Made by a program: the position numbers and the translations under genes
Notes under the pieces: generated by a model
Told to the model about the DNA's origin: nothing
Seen by the model: only the letters and a program-made list of their open reading frames with translations
Databases searched by the model: none
Shown: positions 51,166 through 60,980 of the stretch, in pieces
Layout of the letters: every line of letters begins with the position of its first letter
How positions within the stretch are numbered: position 1 is the first letter of the stretch
From: Pythium myriotylum
Taxonomy: Eukaryota; Oomycota; Peronosporomycetes; Pythiales; Pythiaceae
DNA length: 64,000 nucleotides
NCBI GenBank assembly: GCA_023091665.1
Contig: JALJCQ010000015.1
Coordinates: forward strand, 3,410,001 to 3,474,000
Direction of reading: 5' to 3'

Positions 51166-52718
51166 CTCTCCAAAAAAATATTGTTATTGAAATATTGTGA
51201 ATATTGTCCGAGACAATAATTGATTGTTCGCCCCTGGCAATATACCTATGGTATTGAATGGGTCAGTTTTAGAGCCAAATTTCGTCTCTGTTGCAGAGAA
51301 CCTGGTCGAAAGGGAGCGGGAGAATAAGCTGTGAAACGCCTCGTGTGGCTTGTATATGCCACGAAGCATGTGTACTCGAAGTTCTGGTCTCTGCATTGAT
51401 CTGGAGTCGTCGGTAGTGGCATCTCCCGATGGCATGTTTGGCTTCTTTCGGTGTCACTACTAAGAAGGTGAGTCATTCTCACTTCAAGGTCACTAAAGCA
51501 GCTCTCCCACCGCGCATATTGAACACTCCGCGCCCCAGCGTGTCAGCAGCACGTGGTCGATGAGGCAGAGGACATCCCTCTCCCTCTTCCATCTTCTGCG
51601 GTTGCTCCTCGCCAACGGATGTGGCACCCATACCGCTCTCGCAGCCACCTTGGCGCATCGGATGCAACTGCTTTCAGACTTCAATGCTGAAGCGATACTC
51701 TCAACTCCACCCCTTTCTTCATCTCTTCGACCGTGATCGTTACGTTGATCGCGACCTGCCCGAGAGCGTTGAGGAAGACGACCCGCGGCGCCGACCCATC
51801 GTCGACTTCATCCCTTCTGCTCTTGAGCACTGTGAAATCACAGATCTCCTCGAGGACATGCAGAATCTGGAGTTTGCAACCAAAACACTGCAGCGTGCTG
51901 ACCTAAGGCTAGCAAACGCAAGAGACGGGTTTGACGAGATCTTGGTGGACTTTCCACACCTATCAGCTCGTCTAGGAAGCAGGGCTCCGATCGTCGATTC
52001 CCCCGACTTTGAGTCAGCTGTCGTAAAGCTCCAATCCAACAGAGAGAGCGAACACGAGGCCCTCAAACGCGTGCGCCGCATCTCAAATGTACCAGCGGCA
52101 GCAAAGTGTCTACTGCGAAGACGCCAGCGAACAAGAGGGCCATAAAGAAGAGCACCACGACGAAGCGTGCTGCGACAGTGGCCTTGCCGTCACCTGCACA
52201 GAATAGACGCCGTAGCCCTGAGCAACTGAAGGAGGCACTTAAGCAGCGTGCCCTTGATCGATCCGCGAAGAAGTCCCAGTACGTTGACCTCCGGTGGCTA
52301 CCAGCCACATCAGTGATGGTGGAGCGTTTACTCTCGAATATCAAGAGCACACTGGGCTACTTGCGGAAGAGCATGAGCGCTGAGATGCTCGAGGCCTCCT
52401 CTATCTCCGTCTCAATTGGGATCTTGTGACAGAAGAAGTTATCTCCACGGCGATTCGCACTGCTCGAGAGGGCAGCGACGACACCAGCGACGACGAGTCA
52501 GGCGTTGGAAGCGACGCTGGGAACGAAAGCGATGCCGCTAGCAATGAGAGCAGCGATGACGACGATGAGGGAAATGACATGGATACTTGCAAGGTGGCGT
52601 ATTGCAATATAGTGCGGACGCAGCAATATATTCTCCAATATATTGATATTGTTTCAATAATTGATTGTTTCTGGCTGCGGACCACAATCCCTAAACAATA
52701 TATATTGGGAGAGCCCTG
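51163..52718 (+). mobile_element. hAT-type DNA transposon remnant
   Basis: Ends are inverted: GGGCTCTCC followed by an A-rich stretch and ATATTGTT at the left (from about 51163), and the complement of CAGGGCTCTCCCAATATATATTGTT at the right (to 52718). Subterminal CAATAATTGATTG is present at both ends. It carries a broken hAT transposase on the plus strand. Inserted in an exon of ankyrin copy B: coding sequence ends at LLDAGTDQ on one side and resumes at ATGAGAACG on the other. The 8-bp duplication cannot be read because of the poly-G run. Confidence 0.8.
51621..52600 (+). pseudogene. hAT transposase C-terminal half, two frameshifts
   Basis: Frame 1 (from about 51621 to 52090): SMLKRYSQLHPFL, LEFATKTLQRADLRLANARDGFDEIL and IVDSPDFESAVVKLQ, the helical and catalytic-C parts of oomycete hAT transposases. 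A frameshift near 52100 leads to RSAKKSQYVDLRWLPATSVMVERLLSN and LGYLRKSMSAEMLEA, the hAT C-terminal dimerisation domain. A second shift near 52390 leads to LYLRLNWDLVTEEVIS and an acidic Ser/Asp tail. No N-terminal BED finger or first catalytic motif is present. Dead. Confidence 0.75.
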
Positions 52719-52984
52719 GTCTGTTCCAGCGTCTAGAAGGCTGCGCAGAACGCCGAGATGGTCGTTTTCATTGTGATTGCAATAGTCCCGACCCTCTCGC
52801 AGTAGACCGTGTTGCCAATACCTCATCGAGATCAGCGATGGAAAGGCCTTGTTCGATCAAGTACTCGGTCGACTCTACACTGCTCTCACAAATCAAAGCT
52901 TGCTGTGCAGTCTCACTAATAAATCTGCTTCCAAGAGAGTAGAAGCAAGAGATTTCCAGCCAGCTATAGTGGGTCCAAGGATTA

Positions 52985-53784
52985 CTAGCACACCATCGAC
53001 GCCTCGCACATCTCCTGCACGGTGCTCTCTGGGAACTCGGCCAGCGCGTCGCCTCTTTCGCGCTCTCTTGCCCACAGCAGGACGCATGCACGAATACCAC
53101 CAAACGCCCCAATCGGATAGAAGTATTCATGCCTGACGTAGAAGCCGTCATCCCATTCCTAGATCATGGGGACAGCCAACTTATCCTTCGTCAGGTGTCC
53201 CAGTACCGCCCACCCAAACAGGAGCGTCTTCGACAGCTCTACTCCCTATCTCGGCTTGCCGCCGACCGTCTTCAAGTGCACGAGTGGCGTCACCACCTTC
53301 GTGCATACAATAAGATGGCCGACTTTGCAGCCAATGTTGCGATGGACTCCAAGTGCAGCCTCCAGACATTTCACCCGTCCGACCATCCCGACTGGAGCGG
53401 ACTTACACCACTAATTCTTGGTGACTATCTCCAGTAGAGGGCCTCCACTGCAAATATGGCCCCCGCGCCCTAGGCGCCGACCCCATGCATATTCCTAGCT
53501 ATAGCTGTTCGCACAGACGTAACGCAATAGACTCCAACTTTCATCATCATCACCCATTCCTAGATCAAAAGATTGACGCTGTCATCGATATTATCTGATG
53601 AGTGAGGTGGCATATTTTCTTCTCCGTCGCGACCTGAGTCGCTTGTCGACCCATGTTGGAGAGCAAGAATTCGTACCGCTCCTCACAGCATCGGTCCCAC
53701 GACGCACCATACGAACCCAGCAAATGCGCAATCTGGTAAGGAGGTAAGTTCGACGGGTTGGAGATGCACACAATACTGCAGTGC
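52985..53784 (-). pseudogene. Ankyrin-repeat gene fragment (copy A), cut by LINE and LTR
   Basis: Minus-strand last-exon sequence: PPYQIAHLLGSYGASWDRCCEERYEFLL (about 53735-53655), SDNIDDSVNLLI (about 53600-53560), then beyond the LINE EWDDGFYVRHEYFYPIGAFGGIRACVLLWARERERGDALAEFPE, ending at TAG 52987-52985. Taking out 53167-53552 and one target copy restores co-linearity with the intact gene, apart from one TAG in the joined target. The upstream part is replaced by a retrotransposon LTR at 53785. Confidence 0.7.
53167..53552 (+). mobile_element. 5'-truncated LINE (A): RNase H end, 15-bp target duplication
   Basis: Flanked by CCCATTCCTAGATCA at 53152-53166 and 53553-53567. The plus strand encodes the C-terminus of a LINE RNase H domain: GDSQLILRQVSQYRP, VHEWRHHLRAYNKMADFAANVAMD, stop at 53437. 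A roughly 115-bp 3' UTR and a TCATCATCATCA tail follow. A truncated L1-like insertion in ankyrin copy A. Confidence 0.9.
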
Positions 53785-54282
53785 TGTGACGCAGCCAGAA
53801 AAGAATGGCTCGCGTCAGAAGGGTTAGGCAACGACCTTGATTTGGTTTCAGTATATTATACTGGAACTAAGTTACTACGATTAGTCCTGGAAGGATTATG
53901 CACTGGGTGGTGTAAAAGCATCCGGAGAGTAATGGGTGATGCTGACCCGGCTGCAACACATTGGTGATGACGTAGTGACTATGCATACTGTATTCAAGAG
54001 ATTGTAGGAGGGCTTACATATTAGTTGACATAGCTAACTTTGGATACTGAAAGTAAGGTATCTAGGACAGACGACATCTAGGCACAGAGCACCCTAGAGG
54101 CCCACACAGAGGATAGGAAAACAAACTCTAACATCAATCTCACTTCTCAACTTGCTCTCAAGTCAACTAGCCTCAACTAGCCTCGACTAGCCTCGACTAG
54201 CCTCTTCCAAGACCAAGCCAACCACCCAGCCAGCCAGCCCGCGTACTTGTCACCAGGAGCCCAGTACCCCACTTCTGTGACA
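53785..54282 (+). repeat. Candidate 5' LTR of a second Ty3-like element
   Basis: Begins TGTGACGCAGCC exactly where ankyrin copy A sequence ends, and ends CTTCTGTGACA (TG...CA, 498 bp). CT-rich towards its end, with a four-fold (GA/AA)CTAGCCTC repeat (about 54165-54206). The partner LTR is not in the window, so this rests on position and end bases only. Confidence 0.45.
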
Positions 54283-54581
54283 TAGTAGCGCTCGTCGGTC
54301 AAGTCCTCTGCCAAGACTGGTGATCAAGTCTCGCAGTTCTTCGCTGGCTCAAGGATCTGTGGGTGCGAACCTGCAGTGTCAAGACCAAGTTCAAGTGGTG
54401 TGGTAGTCCCTGTCCTGTGAGTCTGAGTGCTCCTGCGTACCGTAAATCCTCTTCACCTGAGTTGAGGACAGATTCGGGCGTATCAGCAGTGCTCTTACTC
54501 GGTCTGCCTGAGCTAGAAGTTGGCGTAAGTGGAACCTGTATTGGTTTCCGCCCGGCTCTGTGTAGTACCAACCTTCGTTGG

Positions 54582-54971
54582 ATGACCCGAACATCTGCGA
54601 AAGGGAAGGCTCGTCGTGTGAGACGTGCCAACAACTACAAGTCCCTCAACCTCGGTGATCCATCGCGACCCGTGGTGCTAGAGACGTGCGTACCTCGCCG
54701 CATCGACGTTACGGAGAACTTTCTCGTTGAGGGGGATCCGAACGCGGCTGAGAAGTACTTTCGCTGCAAGCACGATCTAGTAGAAGCCGTCAAGAAGGCG
54801 AAGCGCGTCACCAAAGCGTTCGTCAAGCTCGGTGCGGCTCTCGCCACGGACGAACTTCAGAAGGACCACGAGAAGAAGCTCGAAGCCGTTTTCAACTTCC
54901 TGAACAAGGCCGAAGACTTCGCGACAGTACGTCTAGACGAGATCTTTGTTTCTAAACCGAATCGTCAGTAG
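54582..54971 (+). CDS. Small helical ORF ahead of Gag, unknown
   Basis: 129 residues from ATG at 54582 (MTRTSAKGKARRVRR...). Basic N-terminus, then charged helices (EAVKKAKRVTKAFVKLGAAL, DHEKKLEAVFNFLNKAEDF). Same frame as the following Gag-protease ORF, separated by a stop and 99 bp. Possibly a separate leader protein of the same retroelement, or the Gag N-terminus cut by a nonsense change. Not recognised. Confidence 0.45.
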   Translation: MTRTSAKGKARRVRRANNYKSLNLGDPSRPVVLETCVPRRIDVTENFLVEGDPNAAEKYFRCKHDLVEAVKKAKRVTKAFVKLGAALATDELQKDHEKKLEAVFNFLNKAEDFATVRLDEIFVSKPNRQ

Positions 54972-55070
54972 AATCTTCTAAGTTTCGGTTCAACTTGATT
55001 GCTTTTGGATTGCGTAAGCATCGTCTTAGTAATCCATCGGTGACATCGTATAAGCTGAGAAGTCCGACTT

Positions 55071-56597
55071 ATGTCTAGTCGTCGTGCTAGAGAAGTCGAG
55101 CGTGAGTCACCAAATCTACGTCCACGTCGTCAAAGCAGATCGAACGATCCTGAAGAAGTTGAACGTGCTCGTTCAGCGTCAAGAACCCGTTCAACTCAAG
55201 CAGAGCCAATGCAGCATCAAGAAGCTCAAGGTCAGGGAGGAGAAGTCCCACAGGCTCCGCAAGCTGCTCCAGCCAATCAAGGGAACTTTGCCGGAGGGCA
55301 AGTTCCAGGGGAAGTGTTCCAGCAGTTCATGATGTTCATGCAGCAGCAGAACCAGCAGTCCCAGGCGCAGTTGCAGGCGTTCATGCAGATGACGAATAAC
55401 CAGTTCAACCAGATGCTCAACCTTCATGGGTCTACGCGTCGTCGAGATCCGCCGATGTATGAAGGAAAGGTCAACGAAGACATAGAGTTGTGGATCTTCA
55501 ACACGGAAGACTACTACTCGAACAAGCGTGCTGTGATGCATGCTGAGACCTCAGACTTTGTTGAAGAAGTCACTGGCAATCTGGGAAAGTCGGTTCAGAA
55601 CTGGGTTCGGACGATCTTCGCAGTAGAGTGTGCTGCTGCGGGGATTCCCAAGACGTGGGAATTGCTTAAGGCTAAGTTGCGCCAGCGCTATAAGCCATTG
55701 GACTTTGAGTACAACCTTCGTGAGCGAATGTTTGAACTCAAGCAAACTGGATCGATCCATGAATATGTGGCAAAGTTTCAGGACTTGCATTCGCAGTCTG
55801 AACTTCCCATCGCGGATCTTGATCAGCGTTTTTATTTCCAACACGGCCTTCGTGCTGAGACTTCCGCAAAGATCAAGGAAGAAAGTCCTAAGACGTTGGA
55901 TGATACGATCAAGATCGCCACAAATTTCGAGTTTGCGCATTATTCTGGGAAACCGCCGAAGCAGAATGGTCAGAAGAACTCATCGAAGTTGAACCACGAC
56001 TCTGCAGGCACTGCTACCAAGTCGAAGAAAGGTAACAAGTGGAAGAAGAAAGGACACGACTCTCAGAGGAACAACGATGACTGGAAGAAGGAAGCCACTT
56101 GCCATGCGTGCAAGAAGAAGGGGCATATCTCTCCGGACTGTCCTTTGAACAAGGAGTCAAATCACTACATTAGTGGTAACTTGTACGCGATTCTCGAAGT
56201 CCAAGCTCTTGCTTTCAAGGAGCCTAATTGGAAGAAGAATGTGTCCATCTTCGTCGACAACGGTTGCAGCATGAATGGCGTCTCAGAAGATCTGGTGGAA
56301 GTATTGAACTTGCAAGAAACGGTCGAAGACTTGATGGAAGTCAAGCTCGGTTATGAGCAGACCGTCTACCGCCATCGTCGAATGGTGGAGATGTCTCTTG
56401 AAGTTCCCGGTTTCCCCACGATCACGTCTAAGTTTCAGGTGATGCCTATCCCTGAAGGCAAAGACATTTTGCTTGGTATGCGATGGCTTCGTGAACAGAA
56501 TCCCGACATCGATTGGGCTGAGCTAAAGCTTACGCCACGTACTAGTGTACAGCCTGAAGGGCCTCTTGTTCTACGTACGCCTGCGGCGCGTCAGTAG
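55071..56597 (+). CDS. Gag-protease polyprotein of a Ty3-like retroelement
   Basis: 508 residues from ATG at 55071. An Arg/Ser-rich start and a Gln/Met-rich stretch (FMMFMQQQNQQSQAQLQAFMQM) precede the retrotransposon-gag capsid domain (about residues 125-290; YEGKVNEDIELWIFNTEDYY, WELLKAKLRQRYKP, RMFELKQTGSIHEYVAKFQDL). A zinc knuckle, CHACKKKGHISPDC (C344, C347, H352, C357), is intact. A retropepsin-like domain follows with VSIFVDNGCSMNGVS (D396; Asn replaces Ser/Thr of the D-S/T-G site) and DILLGMRWLREQNPDIDW. It ends with a stop; no RT follows because the AT-rich Polinton-like element starts within about 50 bp. Probably the left part of an element interrupted there. Confidence 0.75.
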   Translation: MSSRRAREVERESPNLRPRRQSRSNDPEEVERARSASRTRSTQAEPMQHQEAQGQGGEVPQAPQAAPANQGNFAGGQVPGEVFQQFMMFMQQQNQQSQAQLQAFMQMTNNQFNQMLNLHGSTRRRDPPMYEGKVNEDIELWIFNTEDYYSNKRAVMHAETSDFVEEVTGNLGKSVQNWVRTIFAVECAAAGIPKTWELLKAKLRQRYKPLDFEYNLRERMFELKQTGSIHEYVAKFQDLHSQSELPIADLDQRFYFQHGLRAETSAKIKEESPKTLDDTIKIATNFEFAHYSGKPPKQNGQKNSSKLNHDSAGTATKSKKGNKWKKKGHDSQRNNDDWKKEATCHACKKKGHISPDCPLNKESNHYISGNLYAILEVQALAFKEPNWKKNVSIFVDNGCSMNGVSEDLVEVLNLQETVEDLMEVKLGYEQTVYRHRRMVEMSLEVPGFPTITSKFQVMPIPEGKDILLGMRWLREQNPDIDWAELKLTPRTSVQPEGPLVLRTPAARQ

Positions 56598-56855
56598 TAA
56601 TATCTAGAACATTACGTGTACGTTTTTTTTTCAACATTTCTCACACAACCCTACAGACCTTTCTATACCCTCTCAGATCAACAAACCTATTTCACACCTC
56701 CTTTCCACAAAACACAACCAAACCGACTTTCCTATGTCCTCATTAAAAACAAGCACTTTTGAGTCATTTTCCACACCAAAAATTCGCGTAGGTTCGGGGC
56801 ATAGCTGAGAGACACAGAAATATCTGGATTAGAGTATTTATTTTTCCATTTTGTC

Positions 56856-56910
56856 TATATACGTACAAAAATTTTCTATCTTGATATTTCTTTTATAGAT
56901 ATATACGTAC
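56856..56910 (+). promoter_or_regulatory. Repeated TATATACGTAC motif upstream of the polymerase
   Basis: Exact copies of TATATACGTAC at 56856-56866 and 56900-56910, 44 bp apart, ending 51 bp before the polymerase ATG. AATATATAAG (56946-56955), a version of the start-abutting motif, lies between. Likely promoter elements. Confidence 0.5.
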
Positions 56911-56961
56911 GATTTTTTAATTTTATCATTTCAAATTTCTCAACCAATATATAAGAAAAAA

Positions 56962-59900
56962 ATGGCGAAGTCTTCGGATGCATTCAATCAACTTCTGAAA
57001 CTAAAGATTCCATTAAAAGCTTGGGGAGACTCTTATCGAGTTAAGATCCGTAATAAAAATGGGCGCGTTGTGTACATCAATAATATTCTCAAGCCATCTA
57101 ACATCAAATTGATTTCGAGATACTATAAAATCAATGAAGATAAGATCAAAACCAACTTGTCAAACACACGCATTAGTAAACCAACTTATAAAACATCAAA
57201 GACCAAGTTCGTTGAATCTCATCTTTATGGAAATATCTCTCAACGGTCATTCTTTACCAAACTTGAAAATGTTTTGGCTCATCAAGACAAGGCATTTAAA
57301 GTTAATATTCAATTAGGATACAAGTTAATCGATGAACGATTTGAAGAACCATTTGATTACGAGTATCGGCCCCAATCCAATACATATATATTCGATCAAC
57401 CGATCGCAATTAACTCTAGGAAAGATATTAGATCGAAGGTTATTGATCATATTAAATCAAAAGATTTCACTACTAAAATCTCTACTCCGAGAAGCGGAGT
57501 TAAACTTCAGGAGATTAACGCATTTAAGATCATGATCTACTACAGAAATCATTCTCTTGGTGATAGTGAAGTAGTTGTTCCGAAAGCAATAACGGATAAT
57601 CGACACATTTTAAACTTTCCTAAAACAGAAAACAAATGCATGTTCCACTGTATTGCATACCATTTACAAGACGAGCCTAAGAAAGACTATCGACGTATCA
57701 CAGCCGCAGTAAAACATCGATTCAAACAGTATTGTGAATTTAAGAAAATTAACTATTCTGTAGATACATATAAAGCATTTAAGCCAATTGATATCTATCA
57801 GTTTGATGACCTTGAGAAGTGTTTCAAAGTTATTATTGATGTGTTTGAAATGGATATAGAAACGTCAGATGTGTCTAAAATAAGAGCTTCAGACAAAAAA
57901 TTCAAGACAACTATTAACATTATGGATTACAACGGACACGCAATGTATATTACTGATATTGATAAAGCTATGGCCAAATATGTTTGTCCAAAATGTGAAA
58001 TGGTTTTTGGATGTGCTACTAAACTAAAGAATCATAAGAAAAATAAGTGCGAATCCAAAACATTAGAAGCTTTTCCCCCTAAACCAACACTATACCGACC
58101 AGCAGACAACAAAATCAAATCGTTATATGCCAAATATGGTTTAAAGACTCAAGACTTTTACCTTGACCATTTTATCGTATATGATTTTGAAGCAATCCTT
58201 AAGCCACTCGATGGAAACAAGATCTGTAAAATCGAAGATTGCTCAAAAACGGCAATTTATGGAACTGGTAACGCAAAATCACCAACCCGTTGTCTTGAAC
58301 ACAAAACAAGGCCAATGATTGTAATCGAAAATAAAACAATTCTAACAAATGAACATCAAGCTGTGAGTGTATCAATCTGCAATAGCTTGACTGGGGAAGT
58401 TAGATGTTTTATCAATGAAGATCCACATCAGCTAGTATCGGTAATGTTTGAGTACATCAATTCGATCGCTGATAAGATTATTGATTACAACAAGAACAAG
58501 TTCCAAATCCTCTACGAGAAGTTGAACAAACGCTCAGAGAAACTAGATAAGAAGACACTTACGAAAGAGCGTACAGCAATCGACGAATCTGTCAGTCAAG
58601 TTCCTCTACTTGGTTTCAATTCAGGAAAATATGATATCAACTTAATCAAAAAAGAGATTTTTGATGTAATCGGCTGCGATAACCTACGAATGGTAATCAA
58701 GAATCCTGGATATATGTGTATCGCTACTGATAAGCTGAAAATGCTTGACATTAGCAATTATATTACTGCAGGAACAAGCTATGATACATACCTAAAGACA
58801 TACTTAGGCAAATGCAAATGTGAAGATAAGATTCGATGCACTTGTGAGTTGTCAAAAGGCAATTTCCCTTACGAATATATCACAACATTTGATAAGCTAA
58901 ACGAAACTGGATTACCTCCAAGAGAAGCATTCGACTCGAAGCTGAGAAACACGAAGATCAGTGATGATGATTATGAACGTATGAAGTTTGTTTGGAACCA
59001 TTATAATATGAAAACCATTAGCGACTTACTTATTTGGTATAACAACCTTGATGTAGCTCCATTTGTAAAAGCAATCAAGATTCAGCGTGAATTCTATCGA
59101 GGCTATGGATTAGACATTTTCACGGATGGTGTCTCTCTTCCAGGTCTCGCAGAAAAGATTTCATACCAAACACTTTACAAAGATTTAAAGCTACCTAACC
59201 AAACACCGGGTAAAACATTCAAGTTTCCTAACCATCGCTATGAAGGATACAAGAAGCAAGATGTTGAATCCAATCGCGAATTTGACTTGACAATTGATCA
59301 TCTCAACCATCTATTAGCAAAGCAAAAATATATGTGTTCGTATTGCAATTGCCAATTGAATGAGTCGAACGTATCTGCTGACCGTGTCAATAACAACAAA
59401 GGCCATATCAATGGCAATATCAATATTAGTTGTATCAGGTGCAATGTAGCTCGTAAAGATATGTCAATCATTCGATTCAAAGACTACAAACTAATGGAAG
59501 CTAATACGAATAAACTTATCTGGTCTATTGATGAGGAACATAAAGACATTTTTTACAAAATGAAAGCAAATATTGCAGGAGGTCCATCGATCATTTTCAA
59601 TCGTTATGCTGAAGCAAACGAAACATTCATCAGACATAACAAATCGAAGCTTGTGAAGAAGATCATTGGTTATGATGCCAATGCTCTATACTTATGGGCT
59701 GCAGGAAACTCGATGCCTTGTGGTCGCTTAACTACTATTGAAGCATATGATGGTATTATGGATGACATCATGAATGATAAACTATTTGGATTCCTGGAAT
59801 GTGATATTGAAACTCCAGAGCATTTGAAAGAGTATTTCAGTGAGATGACACCAATTTTCAAGAACATTGAAATTAATCCTTGTGATGAATCAGTCATTGG

Positions 59901-60963
59901 TAGCCACATGTATGAATACAACAAGACTCAAAAAGATCGCAAGCGTACAGCATCTAGAAAGCTTATTGGTAGCTATTTTGGTGAAAAGATTTTGGTCTAT
60001 ACACCGCTACTAAAATGGTACATTCAACACGGAATGGAAATCACCAAGACTTATTCATTCATCAAAGCATATGAGTCTCGACCATTTGAGAAGTTTATGA
60101 ATGCTGTATCCGATGCTCGCCGAAAAGGTGATAAAAATCCTGATAGTAAAGTATTAGCTGAAACGATGAAGCTTGTTGGAAATAGTGGTCCATTTCGACG
60201 ATCTGGCATGGATAAAACAAAGCATAAGGAAGTTAAGTATCAATCAGATGAAAATAAAATTTCTACTGCAATTGAGCATTTTAATTTCCATCACTTGGAA
60301 CCAATCAGTGGAGACATTCACGAGATTACGAACAACAAGCGACGAATACAAATGAATAATCCAATTCATATCTCAATTGCAATCTATCAACTTGCCAAAC
60401 TCCGTATGCTACAATTTTACTATGATTGTATTGACTATTACTTCGACCGCTCTGACTTTCAGTATCAGGAAATGGATACCGATTCAGCCTACATTGCATT
60501 TACTGATGAACACCCATTTGAAAACCTTATCAAACCAGAACTTCGTAAGCACTATAAACTGCATCAATATGATTGGTTTCCTAGAGAGGATACTGAGGAA
60601 AATGCTGCATTCGATAGACGTGTTCCGGGTTTGTTCAAGGAAGAATGGAGAGGTAATGCTATTGTATCACTCGCAAGCAAGAACTATATTTGCTATGATG
60701 GTGATAAAGGTCATAAGCAAAAGGTGTCTGCGAAGGGTGTTCAACAATCCAATGGTAAAAATTCTGACATTTTAAACCCGAATGCATTCAAAAGCATCGT
60801 TGAAAAACGAATTACATTGTCTGCAACAAACAAAGGCTTCCGTATTGATAAACAAACGCAGAATATCATTACATACTCACAGGAGAAGGTAGGATTAAAT
60901 TACTACTACGATAAGAGGAAGGTTTTGGAAGATGGTATTACAACGATTCCATTAGAAATCTAA
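56962..60963 (+). CDS. Protein-primed DNA polymerase B with OTU-like, zinc-finger and inserted HNH domains
   Basis: 1333 residues from ATG at 56962. N-terminal region with an OTU-like segment ([12 protein letters not shown], Cys at 226). A C2H2-like finger ([10 protein letters not shown], residues 340-363) precedes the exonuclease: Exo I IVYDFEA (D408, E410), Exo [14 protein letters not shown], Exo [13 protein letters not shown]. Inserted before the polymerase core is an HNH-type module with C792/C795, [14 protein letters not shown] (D807, H815, N819) and C824/C827. Polymerase motif A is [11 protein letters not shown] (D905), motif [14 protein letters not shown] (1070-1082), and motif C MDTDSAY (D1172, D1174), with KVSAKG in the thumb region. 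It replicates the element's linear DNA from a protein primer. Motif B lacks the usual aromatic-Gly after NS (PFR instead), which may be damaging. 14 bp precede the integrase start. Confidence 0.9.
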   Translation: MAKSSDAFNQLLKLKIPLKAWGDSYRVKIRNKNGRVVYINNILKPSNIKLISRYYKINEDKIKTNLSNTRISKPTYKTSKTKFVESHLYGNISQRSFFTKLENVLAHQDKAFKVNIQLGYKLIDERFEEPFDYEYRPQSNTYIFDQPIAINSRKDIRSKVIDHIKSKDFTTKISTPRSGVKLQEINAFKIMIYYRNHSLGDSEVVVPKAITDNRHILNFPKTENKCMFHCIAYHLQDEPKKDYRRITAAVKHRFKQYCEFKKINYSVDTYKAFKPIDIYQFDDLEKCFKVIIDVFEMDIETSDVSKIRASDKKFKTTINIMDYNGHAMYITDIDKAMAKYVCPKCEMVFGCATKLKNHKKNKCESKTLEAFPPKPTLYRPADNKIKSLYAKYGLKTQDFYLDHFIVYDFEAILKPLDGNKICKIEDCSKTAIYGTGNAKSPTRCLEHKTRPMIVIENKTILTNEHQAVSVSICNSLTGEVRCFINEDPHQLVSVMFEYINSIADKIIDYNKNKFQILYEKLNKRSEKLDKKTLTKERTAIDESVSQVPLLGFNSGKYDINLIKKEIFDVIGCDNLRMVIKNPGYMCIATDKLKMLDISNYITAGTSYDTYLKTYLGKCKCEDKIRCTCELSKGNFPYEYITTFDKLNETGLPPREAFDSKLRNTKISDDDYERMKFVWNHYNMKTISDLLIWYNNLDVAPFVKAIKIQREFYRGYGLDIFTDGVSLPGLAEKISYQTLYKDLKLPNQTPGKTFKFPNHRYEGYKKQDVESNREFDLTIDHLNHLLAKQKYMCSYCNCQLNESNVSADRVNNNKGHINGNINISCIRCNVARKDMSIIRFKDYKLMEANTNKLIWSIDEEHKDIFYKMKANIAGGPSIIFNRYAEANETFIRHNKSKLVKKIIGYDANALYLWAAGNSMPCGRLTTIEAYDGIMDDIMNDKLFGFLECDIETPEHLKEYFSEMTPIFKNIEINPCDESVIGSHMYEYNKTQKDRKRTASRKLIGSYFGEKILVYTPLLKWYIQHGMEITKTYSFIKAYESRPFEKFMNAVSDARRKGDKNPDSKVLAETMKLVGNSGPFRRSGMDKTKHKEVKYQSDENKISTAIEHFNFHHLEPISGDIHEITNNKRRIQMNNPIHISIAIYQLAKLRMLQFYYDCIDYYFDRSDFQYQEMDTDSAYIAFTDEHPFENLIKPELRKHYKLHQYDWFPREDTEENAAFDRRVPGLFKEEWRGNAIVSLASKNYICYDGDKGHKQKVSAKGVQQSNGKNSDILNPNAFKSIVEKRITLSATNKGFRIDKQTQNIITYSQEKVGLNYYYDKRKVLEDGITTIPLEI

Positions 60964-60968
60964 TCCCT

Positions 60969-60980
60969 AATATAAAGATG
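60969..60980 (+). promoter_or_regulatory. AATATAAAG motif abutting integrase start
   Basis: AATATAAAGATG, where ATG is the integrase start; it lies in the 14-bp gap after the polymerase stop. Identical to 62071-62082 and close to the reverse-strand copy at 63375-63384. Likely a late-type promoter/initiator or translation context of the element. Confidence 0.6.

Larger units (their letters stand above)
50387..52950 (-). pseudogene. Ankyrin-repeat gene fragment (copy B), cut by hAT and LINE
   Basis: Minus-strand pieces in family order: ALICESSVESTEYLIEQGLSIADLDE (about 52945-52835), NDHLGVLRSLLDAGTDQ (up to 52726), then after the hAT element CGRSPVEILVFEG (about 51090-51050), RCEFVVSAM, and FFRGIRECVT-stop-AQEHGRGEPLTEFPGEI (about 50760-50640). 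The reading ends at TGA 50387-50389 once the 171-bp LINE is removed. The Trp of the family motif is TGA here, and there is a frameshift near 51000. The middle ankyrin exon is missing. Non-functional. Confidence 0.7.
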
